Below are positions 52,609 through 61,979 of a DNA stretch of 64,000 bases, piece after piece. The stretch is taken from contig NZ_JAFMOF010000001.1 of NCBI RefSeq assembly GCF_017349075.1, positions 248,001 through 312,000 on the forward strand. The letters are read 5' to 3'. Below the pieces are notes generated by a model. The model did not search any database, was not told the origin of the DNA, and was given only the letters and a program-made list of their open reading frames with translations. This DNA comes from Streptomyces triculaminicus (GTDB lineage: Bacteria; Actinomycetota; Actinomycetes; Streptomycetales; Streptomycetaceae). A program made the position numbers and the translations under genes. Each line of letters begins with the position of its first letter. The first letter of the stretch is position 1.

Positions 52609-52630
52609 GGGCCGCCCCGGGGGGCGGCCC
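52609..52630 (-). terminator. Hairpin after the ABC exporter gene
   Basis: GGGCCGCC (52609-52616) and GGCGGCCC (52623-52630) form a perfect 8-bp stem seven bases after the exporter stop on the minus strand; no T-run follows. Confidence 0.6.
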
Positions 52631-52636
52631 CGGCCC

Positions 52637-55600
52637 TCAGGCCGGGACCACCTCGCCGGTGAACGTCCGCCACAGGCGCGCGTACGCGCCGTCCTTCGCC
52701 AGCAGCTGCGCGTGCGTGCCGTCCTCGACGACACGGCCGCCGTCGAGGACCACGACGCGGTCCGCACGGGCCGCGGTGGTCAGCCGGTGGGCGACCACCA
52801 GGGTCGTACGCCGCCCGGCCAGCCGGTCGGTGGCCTCGTTGACCAGCGCCTCGGTCGCCAGGTCCAGCGCGGCCGTGGCCTCGTCCAGCAGCAGGATGTC
52901 CGGGTCGACCAGCTCGGCCCGGGCCAGGGCGATCAGCTGCCGCTGGCCGGCGGAGAGGTTGCGTCCGCGCTCGGTGACCGTGTGCAGATAGCCGCCGTCC
53001 AGCGTGGCGACCATCTCGTGGGCGCCCACCGCGCGCGCGGCCGCCTCGACCTCCGCGTCGCTCGCGTCCGGGCGCCCGTAGGCGATCGCGTCGCGCACGG
53101 TGCCGGGGAAGAGGTACGGCTCCTGGGGGACGACGCCGAGCCGGTGCCGGTAGGAGACCGGCTCCAGCTCGCGCAGGTCGCGGCCGTCGACGCGGACCGC
53201 GCCGAAGGTCGGGTCGTAGAACCGCGCGACCAGCTTGACCAGCGTGGACTTCCCGGCGCCGGTCTCGCCGACGAACGCCACCGTCTGCCCCGCCGGCACG
53301 GTCAGCCTGATGCCGTCCAGCGCGGCCTCCCCGCCCCCGTCGGCGCCGCCGTACGAGAAGCGCACGTCGTCGAAGACGACCTCGCCGCTCAGCTCACGCA
53401 CCGCGAACGGCTTCGCGGCCACCGGCGTGGTCGTCGGCTCGCGCAGCAGCTCCTGCACCCGGCCGAGCGAGACGGTCGCCTGCTGGTAGCCGTCGAAGAC
53501 CTGGGAGAGCTGCTGCACGGGGGCGAAGAACAGGTCGATGTAGAGCAGGTACGCCACCAGCGCGCCCGCCGTCAGCGTGCCGTCCTCGACCCGGCCCGCG
53601 CCCACGATCAGCACCGCGGCAGCCGCCACGGACGACAGCAGCTGCACGAAGGGGAAGTACACCGAGATCAGCCACTGGCCGCGCACCCGCGCCTCGCGGT
53701 AGGAGGCGCTGCGCTCGGCGAAGCGGAGGCCACCCGACGTCTCCCGGCGGAACGCCTGCACGATGCGCAGCCCGGCCACGCTCTCCTGCAGGTCGGCGTT
53801 GACCGAGCCGACGCGCTCGCGGGCCAGTTCGTACGCCTTGACGCTCTGCCGGCGGAAGAAGACCGTCCCGACGACGAGCGGCGGCAGGGTGGCGAAGACG
53901 ACGAGCGCCAGCTGGACGTCGATGACCAGGAGGGCGACGAGTATGCCGAAGAAGGTGAGGACGGAGACGACGGCGGTGACCAGGCCGGTCTGCAGGAACG
54001 TCGACATGGCGTCGATGTCCGTCGTCATCCGCGTCATGATCTTGCCGGTGAGCTCGCGCTCGTAGTAGTCCAGGCCGAGCCGCTGCAGCTGGGCGAAGAT
54101 CTTCAGGCGGAGCGAGTACAGCACGCGCTCGCCTGTCCGCCCCGTCATCCGGGTCTCGCCGATCTGCGCCGCCCACTGCACGAGCACCACGAGCAGCGCG
54201 AGGGCGGAGGCCGTCCAGACCGCGCCGAGCGCCAGGCGCTGGACGCCCTGGTCGATGCCGTGCCGGATCAGGACGGGCAGCAGCAGGGCCGCCAGGGCGT
54301 CGACGGCCACCAGCAGCAGGCTGACCGCCAGGGGCGCCCCGAAGCCGCGCAGCAGCCGGCGCAGGCCGTAGGACTCCTCGGGCCGCGCGGCGAGCTCCTC
54401 GTCGATGCCGGGCGTGTCCGTGGCCGGCGGCAGGGCCGCCACCTTGGCCAGCAGCTCGGGCGTGGCGGGCGTCCCGGCCGAGTCGCCGCCCGCGCCCGCC
54501 GCGTCGCCGGTGTCCTTGCGCACCCACAGACTCGGGGTGACGCCGTCCACGCCGGCCCGCTCGGTGCCGGCGTCGCGGACCGGGGGCTCGGCGAGGCCCG
54601 TGGCCGACGCCTCGCCGCCGAAGGAGCCGACGAGGATCGCGGCGCCCGCCGGGTCCTTGGCCACCCCCGCGAGCTCCTCGGGGTCGGTCAGGAGCCGCCG
54701 GTACACCGCGCAGCGCTCCTCCAGCTCCTCGGCCGTGCCCACGTCGACGAGGCGGCCGCCGTCCAGGACGGCGATGCGGTCGGCCAGGGCCAGGGTGGAG
54801 GCGCGGTGGGCGATCAGCAGGGTCGTACGGCCCGCCATGACGCCGCGCAGCGCCTCGTGGATCTCGTGCTCCACGCGCGCGTCCACCGCGGAGGTGGCGT
54901 CGTCCAGGAGCAGCAGCCGGGGGTCGGTGAGGATCGCGCGGGCGAGCGCGACGCGCTGGCGCTGGCCGCCGGAGAGGGTCAGGCCCTGCTCGCCCACCGT
55001 GGTGTCGTAGCCGTCGGGCAGCGCGGAGATGAACCCGTCCGCCTGCGCCGCGCGCGCGGCGGCCCGGATCTGCTCGTCGGTCGCCTCCGGGCGCCCGTAG
55101 GCGATGTTGTCGCGGATGCTGTCGGAGAACAGGAAGCTGTCCTCCGGCACGAGCCCGATCGCGGCGCGCAGCGAGGAGAGGGTCAGCTCGCGCACGTCAT
55201 GGCCGCCGACGCGGACGGCGCCGGAGGTGGCGTCGTAGAAGCGCGGCAGCAGCAGGGCCAGCGTCGACTTGCCGCTGCCGGAGGCGCCGACGACGGCCAC
55301 GGTCTCGCCGGGCTCGACGCGCAGCGAGAGGCCCGACACGACGGGCCGCTCGGGGTCGTAGCCGAAGGTCACGTCGTCGAACTCGACGGTGGCGGGGGCG
55401 TCGCCGGGCAGCTCGTGCGCCCCGGCGCGCTCCTGCACCACCGGCTCGGTGTCGATGAGCTCGAGCACGCGCTCGACGCCCGCGCGGGCCTGCTGGCCCA
55501 CGGTGAGGACCATGGTCAGCATCCGCACCGGCCCCACGAGCTGCGCGAGGTAGGTGGAGAAGGCGACGAAGGTGCCGAGGGTGACCTGTCCGCGCGTGGC

Positions 55601-56410
55601 CATCCAGCCGCCGAGCGCGAGCATGGCCACCTGGCCGAGCGCGGGCACGGCCTGCAGCGCGGGGGTGTAGCGGGAGTTGAGCCGGATCGTGCGCATCCGG
55701 CCGGCGAAAAGGCGCCCGCTGACCTCGCGCAGCTTCCCGGCCTCCTGGGCCTCCTGGCCGAAGCCCTTGACGACGCGTACGCCCGTGACGGCGCCGTCCA
55801 CGACGCCCGCGACGGCCGCCGCCTGCCCCTGGGCGTACCAGGTGGCGGGGAAGACCTTGGTGCGGCTGCGCTGGGCGAGGATCCAGATCGCCGGGGCCAC
55901 GGCGAGGGCGACCACGGTCAGCAGCGGGGAGAGCACCGCCATCACGATGAGCGAGATGACGAAGAGGAGGATGTTGCCGATCATCATCGGCAACATGAAG
56001 AGCAGGCTCTGGATGAGCTGCAGGTCGCTGGTGGCCCGGCCGACGACCTGGCCGGTGGAGAGCTCGTCCTGCCGCCTGCCGTCGAGGCGGGCGATCGCGG
56101 CGTACATCTCGGTCCGCAGGTCGTGCTGGACGTCGAGGGCGAGCCTGCCGCCGTAGTAGCGGCGGACGTAGGTGAGGCCGTAGACGACGACCGCGGCCAC
56201 GATCAGCAGCGTGGCCCAGGGGGCGAGCGGGCGCTCGCCGGAACCTATGACGTCGTCGATGATCATCTTGGGTATGAGCGGTACGAGCGCCATGACGGCC
56301 ATGCCGGCGAGGGAGGAGCCCAGCGCGAGCAGCACCGCCCCGCGGTACCGCCAGCAGTACCCGGCGAGCCGCCTGGCCCACCCCTGACCGGTCGCATCCG
56401 TCGCCGCCAC
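52637..56410 (-). CDS. Fused full-length ABC exporter with one degenerate ATP site
   Basis: 1257 residues from GTG 56410 (GGGAGG RBS). Two complete ABC-B-type halves (TMD-NBD-TMD-NBD) are joined by an Ala/Gly/Pro-rich linker (about 560-650). NBD1: Walker A GASGSGKST (375-383), Q-loop changed to Glu (VPEDSFLF, E423), signature LSGGQRQR, and the catalytic Glu of Walker B replaced by Asp (LLLLDDATS, D504). NBD2 has the normal GETGAGKST, VPQEPYLF and LLLLDEATAALD but a variant signature LSAGQ. The altered residues all fall in the same composite nucleotide site, as in heterodimeric exporters such as TM287/288. It is probably a multidrug or lipid exporter. kdpB lies just upstream, separated by 96 bp. 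Confidence 0.92.
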   Translation of the reverse strand: MAATDATGQGWARRLAGYCWRYRGAVLLALGSSLAGMAVMALVPLIPKMIIDDVIGSGERPLAPWATLLIVAAVVVYGLTYVRRYYGGRLALDVQHDLRTEMYAAIARLDGRRQDELSTGQVVGRATSDLQLIQSLLFMLPMMIGNILLFVISLIVMAVLSPLLTVVALAVAPAIWILAQRSRTKVFPATWYAQGQAAAVAGVVDGAVTGVRVVKGFGQEAQEAGKLREVSGRLFAGRMRTIRLNSRYTPALQAVPALGQVAMLALGGWMATRGQVTLGTFVAFSTYLAQLVGPVRMLTMVLTVGQQARAGVERVLELIDTEPVVQERAGAHELPGDAPATVEFDDVTFGYDPERPVVSGLSLRVEPGETVAVVGASGSGKSTLALLLPRFYDATSGAVRVGGHDVRELTLSSLRAAIGLVPEDSFLFSDSIRDNIAYGRPEATDEQIRAAARAAQADGFISALPDGYDTTVGEQGLTLSGGQRQRVALARAILTDPRLLLLDDATSAVDARVEHEIHEALRGVMAGRTTLLIAHRASTLALADRIAVLDGGRLVDVGTAEELEERCAVYRRLLTDPEELAGVAKDPAGAAILVGSFGGEASATGLAEPPVRDAGTERAGVDGVTPSLWVRKDTGDAAGAGGDSAGTPATPELLAKVAALPPATDTPGIDEELAARPEESYGLRRLLRGFGAPLAVSLLLVAVDALAALLLPVLIRHGIDQGVQRLALGAVWTASALALLVVLVQWAAQIGETRMTGRTGERVLYSLRLKIFAQLQRLGLDYYERELTGKIMTRMTTDIDAMSTFLQTGLVTAVVSVLTFFGILVALLVIDVQLALVVFATLPPLVVGTVFFRRQSVKAYELARERVGSVNADLQESVAGLRIVQAFRRETSGGLRFAERSASYREARVRGQWLISVYFPFVQLLSSVAAAAVLIVGAGRVEDGTLTAGALVAYLLYIDLFFAPVQQLSQVFDGYQQATVSLGRVQELLREPTTTPVAAKPFAVRELSGEVVFDDVRFSYGGADGGGEAALDGIRLTVPAGQTVAFVGETGAGKSTLVKLVARFYDPTFGAVRVDGRDLRELEPVSYRHRLGVVPQEPYLFPGTVRDAIAYGRPDASDAEVEAAARAVGAHEMVATLDGGYLHTVTERGRNLSAGQRQLIALARAELVDPDILLLDEATAALDLATEALVNEATDRLAGRRTTLVVAHRLTTAARADRVVVLDGGRVVEDGTHAQLLAKDGAYARLWRTFTGEVVPA

Positions 56411-56506
56411 CCCAGACCTCCCGCTGTCCCTGTTCCGACGGAAGGCCCCAACGCTCTGGGCTGCGGATTTCATCCCGGCGCAACAAAACGGCCGGTCGGG
56501 TACGCG

Positions 56507-58651
56507 TCACATGCCGGGTACGTACTGGATCAGCAGATCGATGAGCTTGATCCCCGCGAAGGGCGCGACGAGCCCGCCCAGCCCGTACAGGCCGAGGTTC
56601 CGGCGCAGCAGAGCGTGCGCGGAGGAGGGGGTGTAGCGCACGCCGCGCAGCGCGAGCGGGATCAGCGCGACGATGACGAGGGCGTTGAAGATGATCGCGG
56701 ACGCGATGGCCGAGGTGGAGCTGTGCAGCCCCATCACGTTCAGCTTCTCCAGGCCCTCGTAGCCGGCCACGCCGCCGAACATCGCGGGGACGATCGCGAA
56801 GTACTTGGCCACGTCGTTGCAGATGGAGAAGGTGGTGAGCGCGCCACGGGTGATGAGCAGCTGCTTGCCGACCTCGACGATCTCGATGAGCTTGGTGGGG
56901 CTGGAGTCGAGGTCGACCATGTTCCCGGCCTCCTTGGCGGCCGGGGTGCCGGTGTTCATGGCGACGCCGACGTCGGCCTGGGCGAGGGCGGGGGCGTCGT
57001 TGGTGCCGTCGCCGGTCATGGCGACGAGCTTGCCGCCGGCCTGCTCCTCGCGGATGCGGGCCAGCTTGGCCTCGGGGGTGGCCTCGGCGACGTAGTCGTC
57101 GACCCCGGCCTCGGCGGCGATGGCCCGGGCGGTGACGGGGTTGTCGCCGGTGACCATGATCGTCCTGATGCCCATGGCCCGCAGTTCCGCGAAGCGCTCC
57201 GCGATGCCGGGCTTGACGACGTCCTTGAGGTGGACGGCACCCAGGATCCGCGCCCCCTCGGGGTCCTCGACCGCGACGAGCAGCGGGGTGCCGCCGGCCG
57301 CGGCGATCAGGTCGGCGAGCCGGCCGGCCTCCTCGGGCACGTGTCCGCCGCGCCGGTGGACCCACTGCGCGACCGCGGCGCCGGCGCCCTTGCGGATGCG
57401 GCAGAAGTCGCCGTCGAAGGCGAAGTCGACCCCGCTCATGCGGGTCTCGGCGGAGAAGGGCACGAAGCGGCCGTGGGCGAAGTCGCCGGCGGCGTGCCCG
57501 ATGCCGTATCGCTCGGCGAGCGTGACGATGGAGCGGCCCTCGGGCGTCTCGTCGGACAGCGAGGCCAGCTGCGCCGCGTCGGCCAGGAGCTCGTGCGCGA
57601 CGCCCTGGACGGGGTCGAAGGAGACGGCCTGGCGGTTGCCGAGGGTGATGGTGCCCGTCTTGTCCAGGAGCAGCGTGTCGACGTCGCCCGCCGCCTCCAC
57701 GGCCCGGCCCGAGAGGGCGATGACGTTGCGCTGGACGAGCCGGTCCATGCCGGCGATGCCGATGGCGGAGAGCAGGGCGCCGATGGTGGTCGGGATCAGC
57801 GTGACGAGCAGCGCGACGAGCACCGTGATGCTCTGCGGCGCGCCCGACCGGCTGGCCATGGGCTGGAGCGAGACCACGGCCAGGATGAAGATCACGGTGA
57901 GCGAGGCGAGCAGGATGTTCAGCGCCAGCTCGTTGGGGGTCTTCTGCCGGCTGGTGCCCTCGACCAGCGCAATCATGCGGTCGAGGAACGTGTGGCCGAC
58001 GCGCGAGGTGATCCGGACGACGATCCGGTCGGAGAGCACCGTGGTGCCGCCGGTGACGCTGGAACGGTCGCCTCCGGACCCCCGGACGACCGGGGCCGAC
58101 TCGCCCGTGATGGCCGACTCGTCCACCGCCGCGACGCCGTCGACGACCTCGCCGTCGCCGGGGATCACCTCCCCCGCCGCCACGACCACGACGTCGTGCG
58201 GGCGCAGCTCGCCGGCCCGGACGCGCTCCTCCTCCCAGTCGCGCCGGTCCATGCCCACCCGCCAGGCGCGCAGCCGCCGGGCGGCGGTGACGCTCCGGGT
58301 CCGGCGCAGCGTCTCGGCCTGGGCCTTGCCGCGCCCTTCGGCGACGGCCTCGGCGAGGTTGGCGAAGACGACGGTGAGCCAGAGCCAGACGCTGATGAGC
58401 CAGGTGAAGACGGAGGGGTCCAGGACGGCGGAGAGCGTGGTGAGGACGGAGCCCACCTCGACCACGAAGAGCACCGGGTGCTTGACCATCGCCCTCGGGT
58501 GCAGCTTGCGTAACGCGTCCGGGAAGGAGGCGATCAGCTGCCGGGGGTCGACGAGACCGCCGGAGACGCGGCGGTGGCGACGCCGGGCGCTGGGGCCGGG
58601 CGTCGGCGGTACGAGGTCCTGTGCGGGGGCTTCGGGCGCCAGGTACGGCAT
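56507..58651 (-). CDS. kdpB: KdpB-type potassium-transporting P-ATPase subunit, without kdpA/kdpC
   Basis: 714 residues from ATG 58651. After a Pro-rich N terminus the chain has all P-type ATPase hallmarks: TGES (182-185), phosphorylated D330 in DKTGT, the KdpB-specific [20 protein letters not shown] helix, [14 protein letters not shown], and the [17 protein letters not shown] hinge. In the usual KdpFABC complex KdpA is the K+-channel subunit and KdpC the chaperone. Neither is adjacent: agmatinase is upstream and the ABC exporter downstream. Either the partners are elsewhere or this paralogue works with another system. The 173-bp leader has a 9-bp hairpin. Confidence 0.93.
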   Translation of the reverse strand: MPYLAPEAPAQDLVPPTPGPSARRRHRRVSGGLVDPRQLIASFPDALRKLHPRAMVKHPVLFVVEVGSVLTTLSAVLDPSVFTWLISVWLWLTVVFANLAEAVAEGRGKAQAETLRRTRSVTAARRLRAWRVGMDRRDWEEERVRAGELRPHDVVVVAAGEVIPGDGEVVDGVAAVDESAITGESAPVVRGSGGDRSSVTGGTTVLSDRIVVRITSRVGHTFLDRMIALVEGTSRQKTPNELALNILLASLTVIFILAVVSLQPMASRSGAPQSITVLVALLVTLIPTTIGALLSAIGIAGMDRLVQRNVIALSGRAVEAAGDVDTLLLDKTGTITLGNRQAVSFDPVQGVAHELLADAAQLASLSDETPEGRSIVTLAERYGIGHAAGDFAHGRFVPFSAETRMSGVDFAFDGDFCRIRKGAGAAVAQWVHRRGGHVPEEAGRLADLIAAAGGTPLLVAVEDPEGARILGAVHLKDVVKPGIAERFAELRAMGIRTIMVTGDNPVTARAIAAEAGVDDYVAEATPEAKLARIREEQAGGKLVAMTGDGTNDAPALAQADVGVAMNTGTPAAKEAGNMVDLDSSPTKLIEIVEVGKQLLITRGALTTFSICNDVAKYFAIVPAMFGGVAGYEGLEKLNVMGLHSSTSAIASAIIFNALVIVALIPLALRGVRYTPSSAHALLRRNLGLYGLGGLVAPFAGIKLIDLLIQYVPGM

Positions 58652-58711
58652 CAGGATGTGGCCTTCGGCGGTGTGGGCGGCAGGGAACGACCGCCTCAGC
58701 AAACCGCCTGA

Positions 58712-58732
58712 GGGCACGCCCCCGGCGTGCCC
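58712..58732 (-). terminator. Hairpin between speB and kdpB
   Basis: GGGCACGCC (58712-58720) pairs perfectly with GGCGTGCCC (58724-58732) around CCC. It is 93 bp after the speB stop and 61 bp before the kdpB start, so it may terminate speB or be a leader element of kdpB. Confidence 0.45.
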
Positions 58733-58824
58733 TTACGTGCCCTTGTCGCCCGACGGGCCCGGACTTACACGGTCTTTACGCCGCTGCCGGAACCGTTCGG
58801 TTGCGTGATGCCCGACGCGGGGTC

Positions 58825-59796
58825 TCAGCCGCGCGCGGCGGCGATCTGCCGCGACATGATCGTCGTCAGCTCGTAGGCCGCGTGCGAGGCCGCGACCGAG
58901 GTGATCTCGGCGTGGTCGTACGCGGGGGCGACCTCGACCAGGTCGGCGGAGACCAGGTTGCAGGAGGACAGGCCGCGGATGATCTCCAGCAGCTCGCGGG
59001 AGGTCAGGCCGCCCGCCTCCGGCGTGCCGGTGCCGGGCGCGTGGGCCGGGTCCAGAACGTCGATGTCGATGGAGATGTACAGCGGGCGGTCGCCCACGCG
59101 CTGGCGCAGCTGGTCGGCGATCTCGTCGACGCCGCGGCGCATCACGTCCGCGGAGGTGACGATGCCGAAGCCCATCTTCTCGTCGTCGGTGAGGTCCTTC
59201 TTGCCGTACAGCGGGCCGCGCGTACCGACGTGGGACAGCGCCTCGGTGTCGAGGATGCCCTCCTCGACGGCCCGGCGGAACGGCGTGCCATGGGTGTACT
59301 CGGCGCCGAAGTACGTGTCCCAGGTGTCCAGGTGCGCGTCGAAGTGCAGCAGGGCGACGGGGCCGTGCTTCTTGGCCACCGAGCGCAGCAGCGGCAGGGC
59401 GATGGTGTGGTCGCCGCCGAGGGTCATCATGCGGGCGCCGGTGCCCAGCAGGTCGTCGGCCGCGGCCTCGATGGTCTCGACGGCCTCGTCGATGTTGAAC
59501 GGGTTCGCGGCGATGTCGCCGGCGTCCGCCACCTGCGCGAGGGCGAAGGGCGAGGCGTCCTGGGCCGGGTTGTACGGGCGCAGCAGGCGCGAGGCCTCGC
59601 GGATGGCGTTGCCGCCGAAGCGGGCGCCCGGACGGTAGGAGACGCCGGTGTCGAACGGCACGCCGACGACGGCGACGTCGGCCGTGCCGACCTCGTCGAG
59701 GCGCGGCAGCCGGGCGAACGTCGCGGGGCCCGCGTAGCGCGGGATGCGGGAGGAGTCGACGGGGCCGCGCGGTTCACGGGGGGCGGGGGTGCTCAT
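58825..59796 (-). CDS. speB: Agmatinase / guanidino-acid ureohydrolase
   Basis: 323 residues from ATG 59796 (GAGAGG RBS). Arginase-family Mn-binding motifs are intact: [22 protein letters not shown] and [19 protein letters not shown]. It hydrolyses agmatine or a related guanidino compound (guanidinobutyrate is possible) to urea and the amine. It stands alone, divergent from a putative phosphatase gene across 186 bp containing a near-perfect 18-bp palindrome. Confidence 0.93.
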   Translation of the reverse strand: MSTPAPREPRGPVDSSRIPRYAGPATFARLPRLDEVGTADVAVVGVPFDTGVSYRPGARFGGNAIREASRLLRPYNPAQDASPFALAQVADAGDIAANPFNIDEAVETIEAAADDLLGTGARMMTLGGDHTIALPLLRSVAKKHGPVALLHFDAHLDTWDTYFGAEYTHGTPFRRAVEEGILDTEALSHVGTRGPLYGKKDLTDDEKMGFGIVTSADVMRRGVDEIADQLRQRVGDRPLYISIDIDVLDPAHAPGTGTPEAGGLTSRELLEIIRGLSSCNLVSADLVEVAPAYDHAEITSVAASHAAYELTTIMSRQIAAARG

Positions 59797-59899
59797 GCTG
59801 GGGCCTCTCGGATCACGGACGGGGCGCCGACGGGTCACGGTCACGTCAACGTCGGAGCGACTGCCATAGGACGTACCCGAGGGTAGGCAGGGCGGCGGA

Positions 59900-59917
59900 T
59901 TCCGCACATGTACGGAA
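59900..59917. promoter_or_regulatory. 18-bp near-palindrome between speB and the phosphatase gene
   Basis: TTCCGCACATGTACGGAA pairs eight of nine bases in each half. It lies between the divergent genes, 104 bp from the speB start and 66 bp from the other, and is a good operator candidate for a dimeric repressor. Confidence 0.6.
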
Positions 59918-59982
59918 GTGAAGGGTCCGCCCGTTCATATGGACACGACGTCCATCGCGCTCAGCCGGGGGAGAATGAGCCC

Positions 59983-60765
59983 ATGCCGATACCACCCAGC
60001 CGTACCGAGCTGATCGATCACCTCCTCCGTACGCGCATCGCGGGCCATGTGGCCACCCCCCGGGAGAACAACCTCGACCACTACCGCAGGCTCGCGCAGG
60101 GCGACCGGCAGTACTGGTTCGGTCTGGAGCTCGGCGACCGGTGGACGGACGAGCAGGACGTGCTGGCCGTCATGGCCGAGCGCTGCGGCGTCAGCGACGA
60201 CCTCGAGCACCGGGTGGGCCAGGACACGATCGACCCGGAGCTGACGGTGGCGGCGCTGGAGCGCGCGGCGACCCTCCTGCGCAAGGCGGCGGAGGACGGC
60301 AAGCGGGTGCTGTTCGCCACGGGCCACCCGGGCGGGCTGCTGGACGTGCACCGCACCACGGCCGCCGCGCTGCGGGCGGCGGGGTGCGAGATCGTCTCCG
60401 TCCCCGGCGGGCTGCGGGCGGACGACGGCTCGGTCTACCAGGTCGCCGACGTGGCGGTGTACGAGCGCGGGGCCACCCTCTGGCACACCCACTCCCCCGC
60501 CCCCATGGCCGCCATCCTCGACGGCCTGCGGCTGCAGGGCCGCCCCCAGCCGGATCTCGTGGTCGCCGACCACGGCTGGGCGGGCTGCGCGGCGCAGCGC
60601 GGCATCGACGCGGTGGGCTTCGCCGACTCCAACGACCCCGCCCTCTTCCTCGCCGAGGCCGAGGGCGTCCTGCAGGTGGCCGTGCCGCTGGACGACCACG
60701 TCGTGGACCCGCGCTTCTACGAGCCGATGACCGCGTATCTGCTGGGCGCGGCGGGGCTGCTGTAG
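59983..60765 (+). CDS. Conserved Streptomyces protein annotated as phosphatase
   Basis: 260 residues from ATG 59983 (GGGGGAG RBS). Conserved-looking segments are LFATGHPGGLLDVHRTTAAALRAAG, LWHTHSPAPMAAILDGL and VVADHGWAGCAAQRGIDAVGFADSNDPALFLAEAEG. His/Asp-rich clusters (GHPGG, HTHS, ADHGW, DSNDP) suggest a metal-dependent hydrolase, and orthologues in syntenic positions are called phosphatases, but I cannot identify the fold or substrate. It is convergent with a small membrane-protein gene. Confidence 0.65.
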   Translation: MPIPPSRTELIDHLLRTRIAGHVATPRENNLDHYRRLAQGDRQYWFGLELGDRWTDEQDVLAVMAERCGVSDDLEHRVGQDTIDPELTVAALERAATLLRKAAEDGKRVLFATGHPGGLLDVHRTTAAALRAAGCEIVSVPGGLRADDGSVYQVADVAVYERGATLWHTHSPAPMAAILDGLRLQGRPQPDLVVADHGWAGCAAQRGIDAVGFADSNDPALFLAEAEGVLQVAVPLDDHVVDPRFYEPMTAYLLGAAGLL

Positions 60766-60785
60766 GCGGGGCCGTCCAGGCGGGG

Positions 60786-61010
60786 CTAGGCCTCCTGCTT
60801 GCCCCAGCGGCCGTTCCAGCCCTTGACGGCCAGCCAGGAGCCGCCGTAGAGCACGGCGGCTTCGACCGCCCTCAGCGCCAGGCCCGATATCAGCCGGGCG
60901 CTGCCGGCGAGTTCGACGACCTCGGCGTGCCAGAAGAACAAGAAGACGGCACCGAAGGCGATCAAGGCCACCCCGGTGGTCATCAGCAGTGCTCGAACCG
61001 CGTTGCTCAT
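60786..61010 (-). CDS. Small membrane protein
   Basis: 74 residues from ATG 61010 (GGGAA RBS); a start 18 codons upstream has no RBS. One strong membrane helix (LLMTTGVALIAFGAVFLFFWH, about 8-28) and a second weaker one (about 41-63), with a basic C terminus (KGWNGRWGKQEA). No family is recognised. It lies between the convergent phosphatase gene and the thioesterase gene in the same direction. Confidence 0.6.
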   Translation of the reverse strand: MSNAVRALLMTTGVALIAFGAVFLFFWHAEVVELAGSARLISGLALRAVEAAVLYGGSWLAVKGWNGRWGKQEA

Positions 61011-61080
61011 GGCTGTTCCCGTGCGCGGCATCCCCGTACCCCTCCCGATACTGATCGACTTCAAGAGGGTACGAGGTCGT

Positions 61081-61971
61081 TCAGGCGCGCGGAACGCGGA
61101 CGACGCCCTCCTGGATGACGGACACGGCCAACTGCCCGTCCGCCGTGAAGATCCGGCCGCGCGCGAGCCCCCGGCCGCCCTGGGCGGTGGGGCTCTCCTG
61201 GTCGTAGAGCAGCCACTCGTCGGCCCTGAAGGGCCGGTGGAACCACATGGCGTGGTCCAGGCTCGCGCCGACGACGTCCCCGACGGCCCAGCCGCCGCGG
61301 CCGTGGGCGAGCAGCACGGAGTCCAGGAGCGTCATGTCGGAGACGTAGGTGGCGAGGCAGATGTGCAGCATCGGGTCGTCGGCCAGTTTGCCGTTCGTCC
61401 GGAACCACACCTGCGACTTCGGCTCGCGCCGCTCGCCGACGCTGGCCAGCGGCGGCTCGTCCACGTACCGCAGGTCGACCGCGTCGCGCGCCTCCAGGAT
61501 GCGCTCGACGACCTCGGGGCCGCCCAGGCGGTCGGCGTAGTGGGGCAGCATCTCCGCGGCGGTGGGCAGGGTGAGCGGGTCCGGTGCCGGGGGCATGGGC
61601 TCCTGGTGCTCGAGCCCCTCCTCCTCGGTCTGGAAGGACGCGGAGAGGTGGAAGATCGGCTGCCCGTGCTGCACGGCGACGACGCGGCGGGTGGTGAAGG
61701 AGCGCCCGTCGCGGATGCGGTCCACGGTGTAGACGATGGGCACCCCGGGGTCGCCCGGGCGCAGGAAGTACGAGTGCAGCGAGTGGGCCCGCCGGTCGGC
61801 CGGCACCGTGCGCCCGGCGGCGACCAGGGCCTGCGCGGCGACCTGGCCGCCGAAGACGCGCGGCACGATGGTGGCGCGGCCGGCGGCGCCGCGGAAGATG
61901 TTCTCCTCGATCGGCTCGAGGTCGAGCAGGCCGAGCAGGTCGTCGAGGGGGGTGAGGGGCTCGTTCGTCAT
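61081..61971 (-). CDS. tesB: Acyl-CoA thioesterase II
   Basis: 296 residues, a double hot-dog fold. RVFGGQVAAQALVAA in the first domain and the catalytic Asp/Gln/Thr region of the second (ASLDHAMWFHRPFRADEWLLYD, with the D-H-A motif) are typical of TesB. It hydrolyses medium- and long-chain acyl-CoAs and may relieve CoA sequestration. Its ATG lies 8 bp after the acyl-CoA dehydrogenase stop, so the two are one operon. Confidence 0.93.
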   Translation of the reverse strand: MTNEPLTPLDDLLGLLDLEPIEENIFRGAAGRATIVPRVFGGQVAAQALVAAGRTVPADRRAHSLHSYFLRPGDPGVPIVYTVDRIRDGRSFTTRRVVAVQHGQPIFHLSASFQTEEEGLEHQEPMPPAPDPLTLPTAAEMLPHYADRLGGPEVVERILEARDAVDLRYVDEPPLASVGERREPKSQVWFRTNGKLADDPMLHICLATYVSDMTLLDSVLLAHGRGGWAVGDVVGASLDHAMWFHRPFRADEWLLYDQESPTAQGGRGLARGRIFTADGQLAVSVIQEGVVRVPRA

Positions 61972-61979
61972 CGGTCGCC

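Noticed and set aside
52712..58513. A 1933-codon open frame on the plus strand
   Set aside because: It is antisense to the ABC exporter and kdpB, whose motifs are unmistakable. Its composition (Gly, Arg, His, Val, Gln) is what GC-rich reverse-strand reading gives.
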